A stretch of DNA of 64,000 bases from Atriophallophorus winterbourni. Its lineage: Eukaryota > Platyhelminthes > Trematoda > Plagiorchiida > Microphallidae. The notes under the pieces are model-generated. The model made no database searches. It was not told the DNA's origin and saw nothing but the letters and a program-made list of their open reading frames with translations. Positions 11,420 through 23,045 of this stretch are shown piece after piece. The number at the start of each line of letters is the position of its first letter. Position 1 is the stretch's first letter. Both the position numbers and the translations under genes were made by a program. The stretch is taken from assembly GCA_013407085.1 (NCBI GenBank), contig JACCGJ010005463.1, forward strand, positions 1 through 64,000. The letters run 5' to 3'.

Positions 11420-12790
11420 ACATTGAAGCCTTTGCTTCACATGGCTCGTAGGGAGGGTATCTAGGTATTCAATGATTGGCAACAGCTCAACGATACATGC
11501 AGTAAACTCTTTATGTCCCCACAATACAGAAAGCAGACCTGCTCTATACATATTTTCATCCGCTGAGTATTGTCGACAATTGGGATACCAGATACAAAAT
11601 AATAAGAACTTTTTTAAGTTTGATTGAACAAATGGTTTTCTTGATCCAAACATACATACCATGATAGTTTCCAGTATCATCAACGTTTTAGATCGTAGGG
11701 ATAATTTCAGTATGATCGTCGATTGCACATCGTCATGCAGGCAGTTGGACCTTTATTCTTGCTGTTCTTAGAACTCGTTACTTTCCTTCTGTTGGCGTAT
11801 ATCCGAACCTCAAGAATGCTGAACGTTTTCCATCTAACGCAGCAGTCATCTCAAAAGCTTTTGCTTCGAACCAGTCGCTATTTCGAGCTTCCTTCTGATC
11901 GTGAGTGGGAGATGCAGCTCGACAGATGCAGCTTCCAGCGATCCCTAGTTCTCTGAAGCAGCTACATTAAGTTGGCACATGTGAGTGATATTTATTCTTG
12001 GTTTATGAGGCAATTTGTGTGGTGAAATCTCGACTGGGAAGATTCAGTTTTGTACAGATCAGCGAATGTCCATTGTCGCAGTCCTCGATTTGATAAGATC
12101 TGGTGAGCAGTAAGCTTTCTATATAAGTGCGCTTAACAAAACTCCAGATGCTTAGGGCGATGATGTTTACGAGAGACTTTATGCGGTGGTTTTGTTTGAA
12201 AGACAGTGTTACTGACACAAAAGTAGTAGTGTCATCATATTTCTAATAGGCTTTCTCCATTTTCATTGATTTTACCTACATCGAATCTTCCGAGGCAGTT
12301 GTTCCATGACTCATATTCAGCAATAACTCGGCTATTGTGATCACCTAATATCACCACACAGTTTTTGCTGCACGATATTGAGGACTGCTGTAAGGTTATG
12401 ATAAAAAGCGTTTTTTTCAGCAGTCGTCGCAGAGAGCATCGGTTCATAAACGTTGACCAATGTAATGGTACTAGCAATACACATCATATTTTGAGTCCAC
12501 ATCCGCTCGCTCCAACTGCTGCTCTGTTCTGCTGCTTAATAAGGCTTTTTCTCACGGCAAACTCAACTCCGTGCAGTCAAGGCTCAGAAAAACCCCTTCC
12601 TTCCTAAAAGTTCGTAATCTCTTTCTGTTGGCATACCAGTGTCTGGTAATCGCGTCCCTTGCAGTGCAGTCACGTCGACATTGAGCCTTTTCAGCTCATT
12701 GTTTATTACAGTTGATAATTCTACGATTCTGAGATTCCAGATGTCGTCGTGAAATCCTGGAAGCATGAAACAGAAGTTTTAGGTTCCCAG
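11420..12790 (-). pseudogene. RTE/Rex3-like endonuclease to early RT, degenerate
   Basis: On the minus strand the order is MLPGFHDDIWNLR and INNELKRLNVDVTALQGTR (12766 onward, endonuclease start), ILGDHNSRV, ESWNNCLGRFDVGKINENG (12360-12250), then DCDNGHSLICTKLNLP (about 12070). The linker DWFEAKAFEMTAAL follows (about 11850), and finally VELLPIIEYLDTLP near 11470, which opens the RT part. Many frameshifts are present. With the 5' region at 12791-13492 it forms one relic of the same family as 9906-10900. Confidence 0.75.
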
Positions 12791-13492
12791 TTTCAGAAAT
12801 GACCTTTGTTGTTTAGTAATCCATTTCGTTGATGCGGAGTGATACAATCTCCAATGACACCTTAAAATCTCTCCTGCCGTAAAGAGCATCCTCAGGCGCT
12901 GTGCTGTAAGTCAGTCGAGCTACATTTTTTAACTGGTATCTACTGCTTTCATAGGAGCGAAAAGGTACGTTGAGATGTACGACAGAGCAGTTCATTATAT
13001 ATAACTTGCTGTTGCCCATGCAGCAATTGGTACCTCGCCACAGCACCCACGGATCCAAAAGAACAATAAGGCTGATACGTTTGGAAAACGATGCCGTTTC
13101 AGGAGTTGTCATGACAAAGTTGTATACAACTTCGGACTGCCTAACGGTACTCCGACAAGGGATTGTTTCTTGAGGTTGACTCCTGAAAACTCTTCCATGA
13201 TTGGATTTAGCCAAAAGTCTCTGGAGGTTTGAAATAATTGTTTTTATTCTCCTAGGTGGACAGATATCATGGGCTTACGAGCTCCAGCTGCCCAGAGCAA
13301 GCTAGTTTAAAGGCACCACTCAGTTGCCTCCACCCTTTCTCCTGTCATTAGAAGCAGTTTAGCCGGGTCACACAATGCCATGCGTGGAGCCCAGAAGCTG
13401 ACTTTGTTGTCAAAGGCTATATGAGATGTGCGCCATTAGAGCATATATCGCATTGGGAGCGTATCCACAAAACAGCTCCGGCCGTGCGATGC
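12791..13492 (-). mobile_element. RTE/Rex3-like 5' region
   Basis: 13240-13492 matches the 5' region described at 9035-9905, and on the minus strand it leads into the endonuclease at 12790. This links the 5' repeat to the Rex3-like coding region. The stretch between is non-coding or decayed. Confidence 0.65.
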
Positions 13493-14444
13493 ATAAAAAA
13501 AGAAACATGAACAATATCATGCATTAGACCAAAATCATCTTTACGTGATTTTGCATGAATGGGTTATAGCGATTTAGATGTTGGTCAAGTTAAGGGAAGA
13601 TCATTGAATAATCGTTTTGGAACGCAGAGAATCTGTCTAAATCAATAATGGCTTTCGCAAAAGTTGTCATTAAAATGCAAGATTTGTCGTGTCATAAATT
13701 TTAGTTAAATTAAAAGGAACAGCCATATTATGAGACTATACAGGTTATTGTGTAAATTTTAGGAAGCAGAATAAGTGGTTAGATGAAAATATAGTTTTTT
13801 TTCATTACAAAAAAGCTGGTTGCATTTTAACGATATGCAATATGCATCTTTATTTCTGCGATGACAATGGTATACGGATATTAAAATAATGACCACACAT
13901 TAGTTAAAAAATAACTAATATGACGAAATTCATGATTTTATAAAAATAGTGCTTGAGCTTTTATATCAGGATGTCGTACTGTCTCCACCTGCTGACGTAT
14001 AGTAGCCAGAAACCCGTAGTAGTTTGTAGGTTCGGGGATTTGAGCATCATAAAAATGACTTGTGATTTTTCCATTTATCAATGGTCTAACTTTTACCAGA
14101 ACTAGTAGCGGTGTCGAGATCAAAATTAGGGTAATAAATACTTGAGGATTCTTTTATTTTGATCCAGCTACTCTAATGTCCTTCAAATGAAATCTATCAT
14201 AGCAAGCAATAGATTAATCTACCAATGACTTACTCATAAATAACATTCAAGAATTTATTGCGTAAAAGGTGTCCCTAAAGAATGCATTTCTTATTATATG
14301 ATTATACACAGAGGCACAAAGGACAAACCACAACAACTGAATGGAACTTTACTATTTCGTGGTTCCATATACACATTAGTTAAGTTCGAGGGTAGAATAA
14401 TGTTTGAGAGTTGGAATGGGATAATGATTTTTTGGTCTTTTTTG
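13493..14444. other. AT-rich sequence, no gene seen
   Basis: No coding sequence recognised. A short match to repeat S (GTCTCCACCTG) occurs near 13985 only. Confidence 0.45.
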
Positions 14445-14620
14445 GTCGATGTCTGCAGTGGATGTGCATCACAAGCGCATTTTGGTTGCATGCTCCTCAA
14501 CGGTTTGAATGGCCAAAAATTCTGATTCGGAATGACCGATTTCTCTGTCAGGGCTCACAGCGATAGGCAGAACTAGGTCACACGATGTCAGTTGCATGCT
14601 GACGTTGTTAACGTCGATCA
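14445..14620 (-). pseudogene. RTE/Rex3-like C-terminal zinc-finger fragment
   Basis: Aligns with the 3' end of the Rex3-like host element at 33395-33600 and shares the landmark TCGGAATG-CATTC and the following GATGCACATCCA. Read across both copies it encodes the cysteine/histidine finger that closes Rex3/RTE ORFs (a CxxC...RIG-LSH-C pattern). It is degenerate. Confidence 0.5.
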
Positions 14621-14937
14621 GCCACAGATAAATATATATGTTCTTCACCTGCTTGCATGCTACCATATTCATAGTGTCGCTAAATTGAGCCACCTTCATC
14701 AAACTTTTTATGGTTGATGAGCAGTATAGTATCTAATCAAAATTTAATAAAACAAACGCTTCAAACTCGGTCCGAGAATTATAGCTTCCACTTTCTGTTC
14801 ACCAAGTAAAGCATGAAATGTATGCCAAGTAGTATTGCGAAATGGTTTATAAATCACTCATTTATAGTTTCACGCTCTAAACGAATTAACGCTAAAAACA
14901 GCTCGTATCAGAATTAATCAAAACTAATTTAGGTTAG

Positions 14938-15018
14938 GATCCGGATCTTATTGTCCCCACTCGATGAGTGCAAACAGCACAAAACCGGCCGTGGTGTGTG
15001 CGTGATGGAAATGCATGC
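14938..15018 (+). repeat. Dispersed repeat S, copy
   Basis: Contains GATGAGTGCAAACAGCAC and a GGAAATGCATGC end. The same unit occurs at 18166-18236 (reverse), at 20893-20998 and in both arms of the foldback at 32739-32965. Confidence 0.6.
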
Positions 15019-15020
15019 TA

Positions 15021-15690
15021 ATTAGTAATTTAATTTAGGTTAATGTTTTTGATTGTTTTGTTATATTTAAATTCTCACACGTCAACATATTTCTATATAC
15101 TATATTTTTGTTTCATATGTCAACATTTAGGAGGTAAGTAAATGGCATTCGGTTTTTCAAACATACTTTGGTCACTATTTATGGAGGAACAGTGCATTGC
15201 GAATTAAACACTGCGATTGAATGCGATCGATGAAGAATGCATTAAAATCAAATTCCAACTTTTACTCGCAACGCATTTTAAAGTAACTGCATTCATTTTC
15301 TGTAGTGAATCTCTAATAGAATACTGATGACGTATTTAATACTTAGCGGTTTGCACTTTGCTAGCAAGCTACGACCAAATCTCAAATGACTGACTTTTGG
15401 ATTACATATTTAGCTATCGTGAACCTCTTTTCGTTCAGCATTGACAGCGGATGTACCACATAAGTATATGATGATTTCATACCCCATTAAATTTTACATG
15501 AGCATTTTCTATCGGAAGCTTTTCCCAACGATGAGCACTACTTGATCGTTGATTGTTGAACCCAAACGGTTATTATGGTTCTTTGTTTTGCAGGCAAATG
15601 TGCAATACACACACCATCGGCTTATAATTATTGATAACTGACATGCTCCAATTGTGAGCTGTACATAGCGACTTCTTTTATCCTAGTGGG
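15021..15690. other. AT-rich sequence, no gene seen
   Basis: No ORF or repeat is recognised between repeat S and the miniature gypsy element. Confidence 0.45.
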
Positions 15691-16065
15691 TGTGGTGGTT
15701 CAGGCTACGTGAAATTACAATATGTATGTAAAAAGTAAAAAGTTAACCACTCACAATAATCCTTCGATTAAATTGGAAACTATTCTCCCCAGCTTGGCAA
15801 TTGACTATTCCGGTCCAAACGTCAAAGTATTATCCCCACAGTAAATCCAATAATTAGGTGTGGCTGAAATATGGAGCGGTCCATTTACAGCAGATAAGCA
15901 ATCTTTCCACAATCCACAGTCAGAACTCCAAGCACGCAGTGCGGGTATCAAAGGAGATGAGAAGATCAACTCCGAGCAAACGAAAATTTATATTCGTAAA
16001 ATCCGGGTACAATTCAAAAGTGTACATTGATTGATACAAACAAAAATGTTTACAGAAAAACGCCA
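15691..16065 (-). repeat. 3' LTR of the miniature gypsy element
   Basis: On the minus strand it begins TGGCGTTTTTCTG and ends CCACCACA. It differs from the other LTR at few positions. Confidence 0.85.
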
Positions 16066-16070
16066 TAGTA

Positions 16071-16080
16071 CTCCCCCCCT
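16071..16080 (-). other. Polypurine tract
   Basis: AGGGGGGGAG on the minus strand lies 5 bases before the 3' LTR. It is the expected primer site for plus-strand DNA synthesis. Confidence 0.75.
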
Positions 16081-16092
16081 AGAGCGTCGGGC

Positions 16093-16251
16093 CTAAAGAA
16101 GACGCTCGAAGAAATCGTTAGGCTGTGAAGTCATCAAACTTTGATGGAAAATGGACTCTACGACCAGATCGGGTTTGCTACGCCGAACTCAGGAAGTGAT
16201 AAATGACCAATATCTGCTGGTATAAGTGCTGCCTGTGGAATAGTGTCCATA
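16093..16251 (-). pseudogene. Truncated gypsy gag start
   Basis: ATG at 16251 opens MDTIPQAALIPADIG. In a shifted frame, VESIFHQSLMTSQ follows; this resembles the WF-x-QVE-x-F block of trematode gypsy Gag. The stop is at 16093-16095. Only about 50 codons remain, with one frameshift. Confidence 0.6.
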
Positions 16252-16318
16252 TTGATGAAAAAATGTAAAAAATATGCTACAAAATCAAAATAGTGGGGAG
16301 TATGCTATAGCAAGAATA

Positions 16319-16331
16319 ATCGGGCTCACCA
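16319..16331 (-). other. Primer-binding site
   Basis: TGGTGAGCCCGAT on the minus strand, 3 bases after the 5' LTR, complements a tRNA 3' end (...CACCA). The tRNA was not identified. Confidence 0.6.
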
Positions 16332-16334
16332 AAT

Positions 16335-16710
16335 TGTGGTGGTTCAGGCTACGTGAAATTACAATATGTATGTAAAAAGTAAAAAGGTAACCACTCACAA
16401 TAATTCTTCGATTGAATTGGAAACGATTCTCCCAAGCTTGGCAATTGACTATTCCGGTCCAAACGTCAAAGTATTATCACCACAGTAAATCCAAGAATTA
16501 GGTGTGGCTGAAATATGGAGCGGTCCTTTTATAGCAGACAAGCAATCTTTCCACAATCCACAGTCAGGACTCCAAGCACGCAGTGCGGGTATCAAAGGAG
16601 ATGAGAAGATCAACTCCGAGCAAACGAAAATTTATATTCGTAAAATCCGGGTACAATTCAAAAAGTGTACATTGATTGATACAAACGAAAATGTTTACAG
16701 AAAAACGCCA
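16335..16710 (-). repeat. 5' LTR of the miniature gypsy element
   Basis: Partner of 15691-16065, the same sequence apart from scattered substitutions. Confidence 0.85.
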
Positions 16711-19700
16711 TATAGGCTACATGTCTAGAAATATCATGTTTTTTCACAAACAATTTTGTAAAGTATTTACTGCAAAATAAATGATGTTCTTCCAGATAAA
16801 ATTCGTCACATAGTAAATATCATCTGAACTACGTCCGTTTTTCATTCCACAAACGATGTACTAAACGCTGTAGCAGTAATGTGACCTACTTCACAAAAAA
16901 GTTAAACATTCGGTATTCTGTTTATTCAAGATACATTCGCGTTCCGACCGCAGCTCCTAAAATAGAAGGATCTTTGGGTATTACGTAGATGATCTAGATT
17001 TCACTGTTTTACACTAAGGCATTGAGCATGCAGGCGCTGATTACAAACGCTATTTACTTCGACGTCAGATAGCTCCTTTCTTGACTCCGTGGTTCAATAT
17101 GGACAAATTGAAAGCAGCTTCGTCAGCGTAACTTATCGATTTCAGTGGATTGGATTGCTATTAGCAAAATGTATAAAGGTTTAGCTGAAAACTTAGTCAT
17201 ATATATTATGGGCGATTTAACATATCAGCAAGCATACCAAAAAAATATGGATATATAATCTCGCAGTTTTAAGAACATTTTCAAATGATTCTCAATAATA
17301 TTCTTTTAAATATGTAGCAGCACGCTGGAGGGGTAAGCATTGAAATATTCTCTCCATCTCGCTTCAGTAAACCGTTTATTTCGGTGCATATTTTTAGTTA
17401 ATGAAATGCTCTGACACCTTAAAATTGCTATGAGGGACGAAGCCATATTTTTCGTTTTTAGGATTATATCTGCAAGAAACAGATTGATCGTATTGTCGTT
17501 TGGTTCGTTGTTATGCTAGAAAAATTGTATACGAATTTTGATGTCGCATCGAAAACCCAATTCGCCTTGTTACTCCTTTCTAATCAGGGCAATAGTTATC
17601 AATTTCTGTGTGGTTGACCTTGAAAGTGCGGATTTGTCCCTTATGATAATCGTTTTTCTACGTCGGCGTGATGAATTTAAACAATGGATTAATTTTATAT
17701 TTCATGACTTCATGTTATTCTCATGGCGTTACAAAATGAAAGCCTGTATTTGTTACACAATTAGAAAAATTGTTCGGTGAGTTTATATTTGGTGTAAATA
17801 AGAAAATAGCGGATAGTAATGTTTTTCTTTGATTATGGGTGCTGAAAACCCCAAACGTCTACGAGTAATTCTTCAGTCTTTAATCTTAAACAGCTACTTA
17901 CGTGAAAATTATTATGACCTAATGTGAATATACCATCGATACTCGAATAATATAACATTTTGCCACGCATTACACGTGCTTCTCAACTTTCTTCTTATAC
18001 GATAGGCAAAAAAGGTATTTGCTACTTTTAGTATTTTGTATGGGCTATATTTGATTGACATGTATTCTCTAAAATTTTCAATTTAAACTATGAATGAATG
18101 ATGAACAGCTTTATTCGTCTTTGCGAATTGTCAGCGAATAGAAATGACTATAATTCTTATTTCAACGCATTTCCGTAACACAACTCACAATCAGTTTCGT
18201 GCTGTTTGCACTCATCAGGTCGCGGCACTACCATAGTGTTCAACATGTTCTGAATAGATCTCATTTAGTAGACTTTATGTATAGTGAATTGCTTTTCTCG
18301 CCAGTAAATTGTGATTGATTATCCTTTTGTATCGAAGAGAACTGGCAGAGATTGTAGTTTCTCAAGCTTTATGATTATCACTTATCACAATAGTAACACG
18401 CGTTTTAAAGATTGCAATCTCATATAATATTTATTATTAAAATCAGACTTCAAATCTAAAACTCAAACTGAAATAGACTGAACAGTGATGGATAGGGATT
18501 AACCTAGCATTGAATTTTATTATCAGTTTCACTACAAACTATTGGAAGAAACTAATTACATAGACTGCGTGATAAAACTGAACGCATACGAATATAAAAG
18601 CACAGACTATAACACCAATTGACAAGAAATTGCTTTCTCATTTGGAAATGGTATAATTTTAAATGTTCTTCGGTGAAAACGTCGTTGAATTGGATCCAAT
18701 TTTAAAATTTATGATGAAGCTTGAATTACAACCGTACATCTAGTATGTATCCCCAGACAACTAAGAATGCGTCATCGAGTTTAAACATTTATTCAGTATT
18801 ATTCGTTGATATGATTGTTTACCATCGATTTATCATACCTTGTATCGCAATGCGAGATATTTGAATAGTCTCTAATAGTTCATTTTGTTGATTACTTAAC
18901 GAGAACCTAAGCTCAAGTGTGAGCTACGCCACCTGTGTTTGGCAGGGTAATATGATAATTACTTACTGGTTACGACGTATATGAAATCAATAGCTGAAAT
19001 ATTTACTCCAATATATCAACTGTTGCCAAACTCGTATCCGTTCATCTACATCACAAATTTTCATCCTTTTTCACGGTAGATGTTTTAATATGCAATCTTC
19101 GATGTATGCCTACTGACACTATTGTAACCGCTATTAGTGTCAGGACAATTACCCAAAACGTAGGAAATCAAAGCAATTTAGTTTGCGTTCAATGGCAAAT
19201 GTGGCATGAAAATCTGCTGTCGTTAACGAAAATAAATTCCTCTTTTAAACGTGTACTTTTGATTCAGATAGAGAAGCAAGATAATCCATACGTTAATGTT
19301 ATGGGGCCAAAGAGTGGAGGCGGTTGTTAATACTAATTATGTCATCGTTGCGCATACGGCAGTTGTTTTATCACGACCGTATACATAGGTGCTCAAACAG
19401 TCATGTTCCCTATACTGACAATCACACTTGACCTGACGAAGCTTCTGTGTCAAAAGTGAAATGATAACCAAACCTTGTTAACCCAGTGCATATAAATTTC
19501 TTTGCTTTATGAGTACACGATCGGTTCCAAACATATTATTATCAAGATTGACTGATAAAATTTAATCTCAACTTCAGATTTAGAACAAGAGAAAAAAGGT
19601 TAGTAAAAGTGTTTTATACTTTCATCTATATGGCTGAACGTGTTAATATTATTTGCGTGAAACTATAAATCAGCTGAACTCTATACAATCGATGTTTGTG

Positions 19701-19865
19701 TGTGTTAAAACGTTGAAGCACTTTTCGGAATAGTAGATATTTATTATCTCCATTAAAAGTTTGAATATAAATTATGTGTATTCACTTCTGGGATTAATGA
19801 AAACTCAATGAGAAAAAAATTAAATATATTTTACATTTATTTCGCGTTGAATTACTTGATATTGC
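16711..19865. other. AT-rich sequence, no gene seen
   Basis: About 3 kb without recognisable coding sequence. The only identified item is a reverse copy of repeat S at 18166-18236. Short ORFs here have no visible domain. Confidence 0.45.
18166..18236 (-). repeat. Dispersed repeat S, reverse copy
   Basis: The reverse complement contains CTGATGAGTGCAAACAGCAC and matches 14938-15018 and the right arm of the 32.8-kb foldback. Confidence 0.55.
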
Positions 19866-20200
19866 TTCGCTTACTTACGTTTTACTTTTGTGCGCTGGAT
19901 TCACGGGTTTATTTAGCCGACCTCATTTATGTTAAGAATCACGCTAGCCCACGCGCGACGATTGGAAGCGAGATCGTTGCAGCTCTAAATCCAGTCTCGT
20001 TCACATCTACCAACGCTATAGACGGTGACAAGTCCCAGGACGTTTACATTATTTCCCACAGCCGACAGTCAGTTCTCCATTTGACCGTCTTGTCGCCAAT
20101 GTCACATACCAACGTGTATGTCGTCCAGGTCAAGTTTCGTGAGGTCTTAGTCTGTCTTGTGGAAAGTATGACCAAATCATCCTAGTTTTCGCCGATGAAT
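19866..20200 (-). pseudogene. RTE-like 3' end fragment with (GTAA)n tail
   Basis: The plus strand begins CTTACTTACG and then matches 52002-52140 inside the 52-kb insert (landmarks CACGGGT, GCCCACGC, GGCGAGATCGTTGCAG-like, AGTCTCGTTC). On the minus strand this is the C-terminal coding end plus a GTAAGTAAG tail. A 125-codon plus-strand ORF overlaps it and is antisense to the element. Confidence 0.6.
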
Positions 20201-22712
20201 GTGGCGCAGCATTGTATACTAGGTCCGTTTATCGGATGCCCAAGATTACCTGATGAACCGGTGGTCGAACACTTCTTTTAAGCTAATTGCTTTTAATACC
20301 AATACATCTTTGAATCACTTCAAACTTTGAATCACTTGTGAAGATCTACATCCTTTGACCTTAGCGGCCACGTGTCGCATCAATAAAGTAGTACATGGTG
20401 GATCGCTACTTGATGAACAGGTATTCATGTTTCCAGACTGATCTCGGACTCACGACAATGTGTGTATCTCAACAGCACGAACGCATTGTGCGCATGATCA
20501 AACCTTTACTTCAATTCATCTTTCTACTGATCATTGCGCAACATACATGAACTGAGGTATTCGAAAACCGGATCTTACTCCATCGAGTATATCCATCATT
20601 TGTTTGAGAGCATGAGCATATTGCCAACTACATGAGAGAAACTTTCGTTGAAAACGACATGAGCTTAACTTGGATGGGCTCTTAAAAAACCACAGTACAA
20701 AAATGCCAAAAACTCAAGGAACGTTAAAATGGCACAACAACTACACATGACTCCAAATGGCTTAGCTAATACATCTGAGGATTGGCGAAATGTTATTAGA
20801 CAGTAATCTGAAAGAATTTCGGCAAATGGTCGCACTAACCGTACCCAATAGTGTCATACAAGCGCAACTTGTTTACCATTCTTCCAGTGTATCGAGCGCA
20901 TCCAAATCCTGATCCTACTATCCCTACGTGATGAGTGCGAACAGCACGCAACCCGTCGTGGAATGTATGCGTCTGGGCGATGGAAATGCATGCAAATGTG
21001 CTTTTTTCGGTAACAGCTGAAGCATTTCCGTTATTCACACGATAAAATACTTCCAAAGTTTAGAAAACAAAATTAGAAAAACAATAGTGAAAAGCGGTTT
21101 ACACCGAATAGGTAACATATACCTCAAACTTCTTGCATTGACTGTCCCCCGAATCAGTAATACCGATGTCCAGTTCAAGATTTAGTGTCACTCACAAAAT
21201 CTGGAAATCTGCCCCGAGTAATCCCATCTTCATACGTGGTGTGTAGAAAAATAAATTAGATTATTTTCCGAGAGCTATAAAACCAGCGTTATCTAATGGT
21301 TTGCGAAATCAATTCCGAGCCCAACAACCTAATAACTGAAGGGCAACTTAAATTCTGAAAATAAACAATCTTGTGTGTTAAACTTCCTCTTAGACAAGTG
21401 AGTCTGCCATAAGTTTTTTCGATTCTCTTCGACTATGGAGTAGACAATAAACTCCATGAATGGATGAAAGAATGGTTAATATCTCATCATTCTATGTTGA
21501 GATACTCAGTCTGTAAACGAATGCACGGTGCATTGAATCTAATGGTTCGACGGCATTTGACGTAAGTTCATTTGCAAGGTTGCAAGATGGAGTCGTTTGA
21601 AACAGTCAATAGCGACGCCTTGCACAAGAGTTAGCGAATCTACTGCATTAATTTCTGTCCAGACTGTTAGTGGTGGTTTATTTAATAAAACTATATTCGC
21701 TCAACGTTTCAATGAAGAATAATATCTTTTTCAATCGTAAGAGCATTTTTCCTACACAATTACAGCTCATGAGATTGAGATAGCAAGTAAGTTTATCTGT
21801 TTTATATAAAAATTGATTTCGGTTTGAAATAACAACAGTGTGGTTTTTAATGATGACATGTGGTAATTTATGAACGTTTTTAGTTCCCATTACATTTGAA
21901 CGTTTGTAATGCGTACATAAGTGCAGTCACGTAGCACGCCTAAACGGAAAATAATGTAAACGTCAATAGATTTTAGATGATGTAATACATAATTGTTACA
22001 CATCCTCCTCCAAGAAATCTGGTCAGAAGAGACTTCTGGTTGGGAATTGACAGTCGAATGTTTTAGAATTTGCACGGTCATTCCTCGCTGGAACATGTTA
22101 TCTCAGCATGAACCGATTTCCGTGGTGAACGGATTACGGTCAACAAAGTAACAGCCAAGAAAAAGTCGAGTCCCATCCCACATGAGGTTAACGTTCTGGC
22201 TGAGGCGGTTTACATTGAGTGAACGCGCGGTTTGGAGGAGCGCCCAACTGGCATGAACTCAGTACGAACTCAGTGGGGGGGAAGTACGCGCATCCTCTTG
22301 CTTGACAATGAAGAAACATATGCCTCGAAAACACAGTCCCTACTGCGAATTTCACGCATCCATAGGATTTATCGCAAACGGCCTCGCCTAGAGAAAATCG
22401 AATTGGCGTACCTCGTCTGAATTGTTTTCATGTTTGGCGGTGAGTGTTCATGGTTGATTGTTTGGGCTACCACCTGGGTGGGGGACAAGCGTATGGGTGC
22501 TTCGATGATGGCATGTGCCACGATTACATCAATATGATGGCAGCATGTGTTCCTGAGGATGGAAAAATTAAACTCTCTGTTACATGGATTTGAGACCACG
22601 ACCGAGTTATAACGACGACGTACTAAAAGATGCACGAGAACACACCAAGCAACATTAACGTGCAAAATAGACACTATATAATCAACGAAATCACCGGCTG
22701 CCGATTTGAGCC
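20201..22712. other. Mostly unassigned sequence
   Basis: Contains repeat S at 20893-20998. Around 22260-22290 a G-run (GTGGGGGGGAAGTA) resembles a gypsy polypurine tract in plus orientation, but no LTR was recognised next to it. No host gene is evident. Confidence 0.4.
20893..20998 (+). repeat. Dispersed repeat S, copy
   Basis: Contains GATGAGTGCGAACAGCACG and the GATGGAAATGCATGC end, as at 14938-15018. Confidence 0.6.
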
Positions 22713-23045
22713 TCAGATCGTTATAAAGATGGCGGATTCTGGATTAACATTAGGTGTACAAAGGCTTATTTTCGAGGACGTTGAGATTTGGGTGACAGTG
22801 TAATGCCGAAGATACCCGCTGTCTTTTGGCCAAATAAATCCAAACGTAAATTTATCAACGCTAGCACGAATACCAGGATGAGGAATATTGTGCAGGGTAG
22901 AAAAAATGCTCCGTTCAAAAAGAGCCAAACTACGTTTTCGTGGAGTCGTTTGCAATACTTTGGAAACGATATTTCCTGTGTTATCAGGAAGATGCCAAAT
23001 TCTAATGTTGAGAGATGAGTCCTTGATGAACAGCATGCCGTTCAA
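22713..23045 (-). pseudogene. Ty3/gypsy integrase N-terminal fragment
   Basis: The block STLHNIPHPGIRASVDK followed by FGFIWPK matches the zinc-binding region of gypsy integrase (the usual form is LH-LSHPGIRAT with FIWP). The conserved cysteines downstream are not clear, and neighbouring pol domains are unrecognisable, so this is an old relic. Confidence 0.6.

Larger units (their letters stand above)
15691..16710 (-). mobile_element. Miniature Ty3/gypsy element, two LTRs with 269 bp between
   Basis: Two near-identical LTRs of 375-376 bp flank only 269 bases. On the minus strand the 5' LTR is 16710-16335. It is followed by a primer-binding site, a broken start of gag, a polypurine tract and the 3' LTR 16065-15691. 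The LTRs run TG...CA. All of pol is missing, so the element cannot move alone; it is of the TRIM type or an internal deletion derivative. The same LTR occurs at 29027-29356. No clear target-site duplication is visible. Confidence 0.85.

Noticed and set aside
12003..13214. Minus-strand ORFs of 71-133 codons as separate host genes
   Set aside because: The left ones are pieces of one RTE/Rex3-like endonuclease in shifted frames; the 133-codon one lies in the 5' region of the same relic and shows no domain.
19808..20185. 125-codon plus-strand ORF as a host gene
   Set aside because: It lies antisense over an RTE-like 3' end that is repeated at 52 kb; its second half follows the repeat and has no domain of its own.
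22232..22420. GTGGGGGGGAAGTA as a polypurine tract of a plus-strand gypsy element
   Set aside because: No LTR or coding match could be placed beside it; kept only as a note.
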